17,609 nucleotides of DNA from CAVSWN01 sp046728115 (GTDB lineage Bacteria > Acidobacteriota > Vicinamibacteria > Vicinamibacterales > CAVVIG01). Below are positions 15,001 to 17,609 of this stretch, in pieces. The stretch's first letter is position 1. The number at the start of each line of letters is the position of its first letter. The stretch lies in contig JBKPDW010000102.1 in assembly GCA_046728115.1 (NCBI GenBank), positions 1 to 17,609 of the forward strand. The letters run 5' to 3'. A model generated the notes under the pieces. The model was not told the origin of the DNA, ran no database searches, and saw nothing but the letters and a program-made list of their open reading frames with translations. The translations under genes were made by a program, and so were the position numbers.

Positions 15001-15803
15001 AGATGCAGCAGCAGAACCTCGCTGGCCGTATGCAGCAGTCCGCGGACGCTCTCAACCAGGCGACTGCTGATTCGCGCGGGCGGCGCGGGTCGACAGCGCC
15101 GCCGGATCCAGTCGATCAGGCGCGTGGGCAGGTCGGCGCACAGCAGGATCTGGCACGAGCCTTCGACAGGATCGCCGAAACACTTGCAGCCGGCACCGGG
15201 TCGCAGGATGCTGCGTCGCGAAAGCTATCCGATCAGCTCGCGCGTGCTCGGTCGCTGCGCGAGCAACTCGAGGCAACGGGGCGCGATCTGGAGAGCACGA
15301 ATCCTCAACACGGACAGAGCGCCGGGCGCGGTCGCGCCGCAGGCGGCACCGAGACCGGCGGCAGCGGGCGCAGGCCGGGGTCGACCGGGAAACCCGGCGA
15401 AGGCAGGCAGGGCGGCGGCGGCAGCGGCTTGGATCTCGAACGGCTGCGCGACGCCTACGTGCGGCAGCTTCAGGAAACAAAGGATCTCATCGACCAGATT
15501 CGGCGCGACGATCCGTCGTTTGCGAAAGGTGGAGGCGCCGGCTTTACGTTCGAACAGCCGACCCCCATATCGATGACTGCGCCAGGCACCGAAGCGTTCA
15601 AGCAGGACTTCGCCAAATGGGACGATCTCCGCCGGCAGGCTACCCAGGCACTCGACAGCGTCCAGTCGTCCCTCTCGAAAAAATTGCAGGCCAAACAATC
15701 GAAGGATCGCCTGGCAGCCGGAACCGACGACAAGGCGCCGCCGCAGTACAAGGAGCAGGTGGACAGTTATTTCAAGGCGATTGCTTCGCGGAAGAAGCAA
15801 TAG
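12096..15803 (+). CDS. Large DUF4175-type membrane protein with Q-rich coiled coil
   Basis: A 1235-residue protein. Three hydrophobic segments lie near the N-terminus (about 29-49, 51-72 and 147-165), separated by a helical loop with 'RYIEERAPSLDDRLVSAVDV'. Residues ~175-490 look like beta-sandwich repeats ('IDVDYTYPSGL', 'VDVQAEDDYGIDRLDLVYSV'), typical of DUF4175 proteins. From ~540 to the end it is almost all helical and coiled-coil, very rich in Q, R, E and A, and broken by a six-residue repeat region (776-806) and a Gly/Arg-rich linker near 1090-1110. The C-terminus 'PPQYKEQVDSYFKAIA' is a conserved closing motif in such proteins. Topology predicts a very long exported domain attached to the membrane. 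It may scaffold or sense strain in the envelope, but that is speculation. It starts 9 nt after the BatA-like stop with no clear ribosome site. Confidence 0.87.
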   Translation: MEHYTHIRELIDRVRTRWCTLRAFNAILRSALMAAAVIVVALLAARWAIGRPAVLVAIAIVALALVAAAVFRTLWPLRRVPGDGQVARYIEERAPSLDDRLVSAVDVAAKATASVAIAEPMLADAARRARAVEVDTIVPRRSLRRAGLKAAVAAVVFFIVLFIGRDTARQTIDAASLTMWPERVSIEVSPGSARVKAGSALSIKARLVGNRAPVLAQLQIADGAGWRSTEMTTDRSANAFGSTLDSVSASFGYRVVAGAVTSPAYDITVVYPPRVTRIDVDYTYPSGLNLSGRTERDSGDIYAPAGTDVRVHVFTDRTAATGRLVLTGGKTIALQAVNASEFTAAMKVVGDDSYRVGLADADGIGTGGDTEYFIRALEDRPPEVHILKPAADRSATRLEEVDVDVQAEDDYGIDRLDLVYSVRGGAENVIPLAIPRQRAEVTGHHTLFLEELDVQPGDFVSYYARARDLTRGTRPNEARSDIFFLEVKPYEQEFALAQSQGGMAGLSRSSLDDLVTAQKEVVVATWKLDRRAQSAKGSKSEQDIRSVSRAESELKTRVEETSSTFRESTMRDPRRRPARPGGRGAPQQPELRAGQTLPEEDDMTAAAEAMGKAVEALDSLKAADALPPEMEALNRLLKAQAAVKRREVTQQQSGNWSGSNHSNVDLSTLFDRELQKAQQTNYETKSSAEQRDNPNQSALDKIKDLARRQDELLKRQQELARNRDKMSEEELKRELERLTREQSELRQRAEEIARQAAGQNQSAQAPQQKDKAGAAGQQSQSGQQSQSGQSGQQGQNGQQGQNGQNGSRSQAQGNGQASGDETSKRVRAASEEMRNATSDLRRQDAKQAAEAGNRALERLREAQRDLETVGPDERRRALGDLQLEARQMAEAQRQAASELAKTAPGESSKDRLRRLAGDQERLAARARKLADSLRQQSAAGRDPGARPGGSDASRTDARAQAAAGEAAKQMQQQNLAGRMQQSADALNQATADSRGRRGSTAPPDPVDQARGQVGAQQDLARAFDRIAETLAAGTGSQDAASRKLSDQLARARSLREQLEATGRDLESTNPQHGQSAGRGRAAGGTETGGSGRRPGSTGKPGEGRQGGGGSGLDLERLRDAYVRQLQETKDLIDQIRRDDPSFAKGGGAGFTFEQPTPISMTAPGTEAFKQDFAKWDDLRRQATQALDSVQSSLSKKLQAKQSKDRLAAGTDDKAPPQYKEQVDSYFKAIASRKKQ
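14421..14513 (+). repeat. Degenerate 18-bp tandem repeat (five units) encoding G-Q-Q/N-S/G repeats
   Basis: In-frame units begin at 14421, 14439, 14457, 14475 and 14493 and encode GQQSQS, GQQSQS, GQSGQQ, GQNGQQ and GQNGQN. The first two units differ by only two bases; the later ones have drifted. It lies inside the coiled-coil part of the DUF4175-type gene and would make a flexible, uncharged spacer. Confidence 0.85.
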
Positions 15804-15844
15804 GGAAGCAGGGGTTAGGCAAGCCTTAATCGCTGCATTGACAT

Positions 15845-17609
15845 ATGCACTTCGCACACCCGCTGACGTGGTGGCTCGCGATTCTGCTCGCGGCGGCCAT
15901 CGGCGCCGCGGGGTTTCTCGAATATCGGCGGCCGCTCTCTCCGCTAACACGGCTTCAGCGTGGCGTGCTGCTGGGCGCCCGCCTGCTCGTGCTCACCGCA
16001 CTGGTGCTGGTCGTGTTCCGTCCGATTGCGCTCCTGCCTCCGCGGGGCTCGCGCGATGCGATCGTTCCCATAATCGTCGATGCATCACGCAGCATGCGTC
16101 TGGGCGATGCCGACGGTCAAACGCGTGTTGCGCGCGCGAACGCCCTGGTCAGGACGGTTCTGCTTCCGTCGTTGACGCCGCATTTCGCGACGGAACTATT
16201 CACTGCTGGTGAAACGCTCAAACCGGCATCGCTCGATCGACTTACGGCCGATGAACCGCGGACCGATCTCGCCGGTGCTCTCGCAGCCGTCCGCGAGCGC
16301 TATCGAGGCCGGCGTGTGGCCGGTGTGGTGCTGGTGTCGGACGGTGGGGATACGGGGGCAGGAGGGGCAGCGGCGGCAGGGAGAACGGGAGGGTTGCCCG
16401 TGTACGCCATCGGCGTCGGGTCGCCCGAGGGACCGCGCGACCGCGAGGTGGTCGGCATCGTCGCTGGAGATCCGCGGCTCGATCAGGCGACTGTCGATCT
16501 GCATGTCACCGCTGTCAGCACGGGTTTCGGCCGCACGCCGTTCAACTTGCGTGTGCTGGCTAACGGACAGGTCGTCGAAACGCGCCGCATCGTGCCATCC
16601 TCCGACGGTTCGCCGATCGATGAAATGTTCACCGTGTCGCCCGATCCCGTGAACCCCACGGTGTACACCGCCGATGTGCCGGCCGATGCGGCGGAGCTGG
16701 TCGCCGAAAACAACGAGCGCAGCGTGCTCGTCAGTCCCGCGTCCCGCAAACGGCGCCTGCTCGTTATCGAGGGCGCGCCCGCCTTCGAACACAGCTTCAT
16801 GACCCGCGCGTGGAGCGTGGATCCCGGGCTCGAAGTGGACTCGGTGACGCGAAAAGGCAAGAACGGCGACGGCGTGGACACGTTTTTCGTCCAGGCCGGT
16901 GCCGGACGCGCGAGCGCGCTGACCACGGGCTTCCCGTCCCGTCGCGAGGTGTTGTACTCGTACGACGCGCTCGCGATCGCCAACGTCGAAGGCGATTTCT
17001 TCACGCGTGCCCAACTGACGATGATGGCCGACTTCGTATCGGAGCGCGGAGGCGGGCTGCTCGTGCTGGGCGGCCGATCCTTCACGCAGCGCGGACTCTC
17101 GGGGACGCCACTCGAAGAAGTGTTGCCCGTGGAGCTGAACGATCGGCGCGGAGGCGTCGTGCGAACCGCGCTGGCCGCGGAGGAGGGATCCGCGCTTCCG
17201 TCGTACAACAAGCTCACGTTGACCGGAGCCGGCGAGACCCATCCCATCATGCGCCTCGGCGCCACGCCGGCCGATACGCGCAAACAGTGGACAGCGTTGC
17301 CGGCGCTCGCGGCAAGCGCGCCATTGGGAAGCCCGCGCCCGGGCGCCACGGTCCTCGCCGTGACGACCGCACCTGGCGGCGGGATCTATCCGGTCGTTGC
17401 CGTGCAACGATACGGGCGCGGCCGATCGATGGTATTTGCTGGAGAAGCATCGTGGCGCTGGAAGATGATGGTGAGCTCGACCGATCGCAGCTACGAGTTC
17501 TTCTGGCGCCAGGCGGCGCGGTGGCTCGTGTCGGCGGCGCCGGATTCGGTCGCCGTGACGGTGCCCGACGCCCCTGAGCCGGGCGACGCGATCTCAATCG
17601 ACGTCGACG
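15845..17609 (+). CDS. VWA / glutamine-amidotransferase-like membrane protein (5' part, runs off the right edge)
   Basis: 588 codons are present and the frame is open to the end of the window. The N-terminus has two membrane segments: 'LTWWLAILLAAAIGAAGFL' (7-25) and 'VLLGARLLVLTALVLVVF' (41-58). Then comes a VWA domain with MIDAS 'IIVDASRSMRLGD' (D79, S81, S83), 'EPRTDLAGAL' as the probable Thr contribution, and 'GVVLVSDGGDTG'. An Ig-like stretch follows, then from residue ~304 a class I glutamine-amidotransferase-like domain ('RLLVIEGAPAFEHSF', 'FVSERGGGLLVLGGRSF', 'GRGRSMVFAGEASWRW'). No catalytic Cys is obvious, so this domain is probably non-enzymatic. The ATG at 15845 is certain as the earliest start because an in-frame TGA ends 3 nt before it (15839-15841). 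The ribosome site is weak. It follows the DUF4175-type gene by 41 nt, the largest gap in the operon. The missing C-terminus may carry another membrane segment. Confidence 0.9.
   Translation, partial: MHFAHPLTWWLAILLAAAIGAAGFLEYRRPLSPLTRLQRGVLLGARLLVLTALVLVVFRPIALLPPRGSRDAIVPIIVDASRSMRLGDADGQTRVARANALVRTVLLPSLTPHFATELFTAGETLKPASLDRLTADEPRTDLAGALAAVRERYRGRRVAGVVLVSDGGDTGAGGAAAAGRTGGLPVYAIGVGSPEGPRDREVVGIVAGDPRLDQATVDLHVTAVSTGFGRTPFNLRVLANGQVVETRRIVPSSDGSPIDEMFTVSPDPVNPTVYTADVPADAAELVAENNERSVLVSPASRKRRLLVIEGAPAFEHSFMTRAWSVDPGLEVDSVTRKGKNGDGVDTFFVQAGAGRASALTTGFPSRREVLYSYDALAIANVEGDFFTRAQLTMMADFVSERGGGLLVLGGRSFTQRGLSGTPLEEVLPVELNDRRGGVVRTALAAEEGSALPSYNKLTLTGAGETHPIMRLGATPADTRKQWTALPALAASAPLGSPRPGATVLAVTTAPGGGIYPVVAVQRYGRGRSMVFAGEASWRWKMMVSSTDRSYEFFWRQAARWLVSAAPDSVAVTVPDAPEPGDAISIDVD
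16346..16393 (+). other. G-run cluster on the coding strand (potential G-quadruplex)
   Basis: Six runs of three or more G lie within 48 nt (16346-16349, 16354-16358, 16364-16367, 16379-16381, 16387-16389, 16391-16393). They encode a Gly/Ala-rich loop between two VWA strands of the last gene. Glycine codons here are mostly GGG or GGA, whereas GGC dominates in neighbouring sequence. The loop of 11 nt between the third and fourth runs makes a single stable four-run structure less certain. Confidence 0.5.

Noticed and set aside
15834..15849. TGCAT-N6-ATGCA inverted repeat spanning the start codon of the last VWA gene
   Set aside because: Five AT-rich pairs are too weak and too likely by chance to call a regulatory hairpin.

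Overview
High-GC bacterial DNA. Gene content and style (a MoxR/DUF58/BatA-like/DUF4175/VWA series, a DUF4159 protein, a TPR-gluzincin protein, dense arginine/alanine-rich coding, very short gaps) suggest an Acidobacteriota-type organism, perhaps Vicinamibacteria. This is an inference from gene families; there is no rRNA in the window to prove it. I saw no tRNA, rRNA, insertion sequence, CRISPR array or phage gene. No stretch longer than about 160 bp lacks a gene.

Region 1 (1-1010): the 5' part of lon (ATP-dependent protease) runs leftward off the window. It is divergent from a 113-residue protein of unknown function with two CxxC pairs (zinc-ribbon-like).

Region 2 (1041-4815): a small lipid/polyketide-looking locus. 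A membrane methyltransferase of the ICMT/MddA/NnrU type lies on the minus strand. Starting only 23 bp away on the plus strand are a FabF-type beta-ketoacyl synthase with an intact Cys-His-Lys-His active site, a geranylgeranyl-reductase-family FAD oxidoreductase, and a second ICMT-type methyltransferase resembling BpsB/YpbQ. The inferred logic is condensation of an acyl chain, redox tailoring, then methylation in the membrane. The product is unknown. The divergent gap contains a symmetric TATCATA core that could serve as a -10 element on both strands.

Region 3 (4878-17609): a seven-gene, tightly packed plus-strand operon that continues beyond the window. It opens with a good TATAAT box. In order: secreted TPR protein with a central HExxH peptidase-MA-like domain; exported DUF4159 protein; MoxR AAA+ ATPase; DUF58 protein; BatA-like membrane protein with a VWA domain; 1235-residue DUF4175-type membrane protein with a long Q-rich coiled coil; VWA/glutamine-amidotransferase-like membrane protein (partial). 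Junctions run from a 4-nt overlap to a 41-nt gap. The set matches the widespread but poorly understood MoxR-VWA (Bat-like, 'aerotolerance') systems. In these a MoxR ATPase is thought to act with VWA proteins as a chaperone-like machine at the cell envelope. Here it is extended by a protease-like TPR protein and a very large coiled-coil membrane protein.
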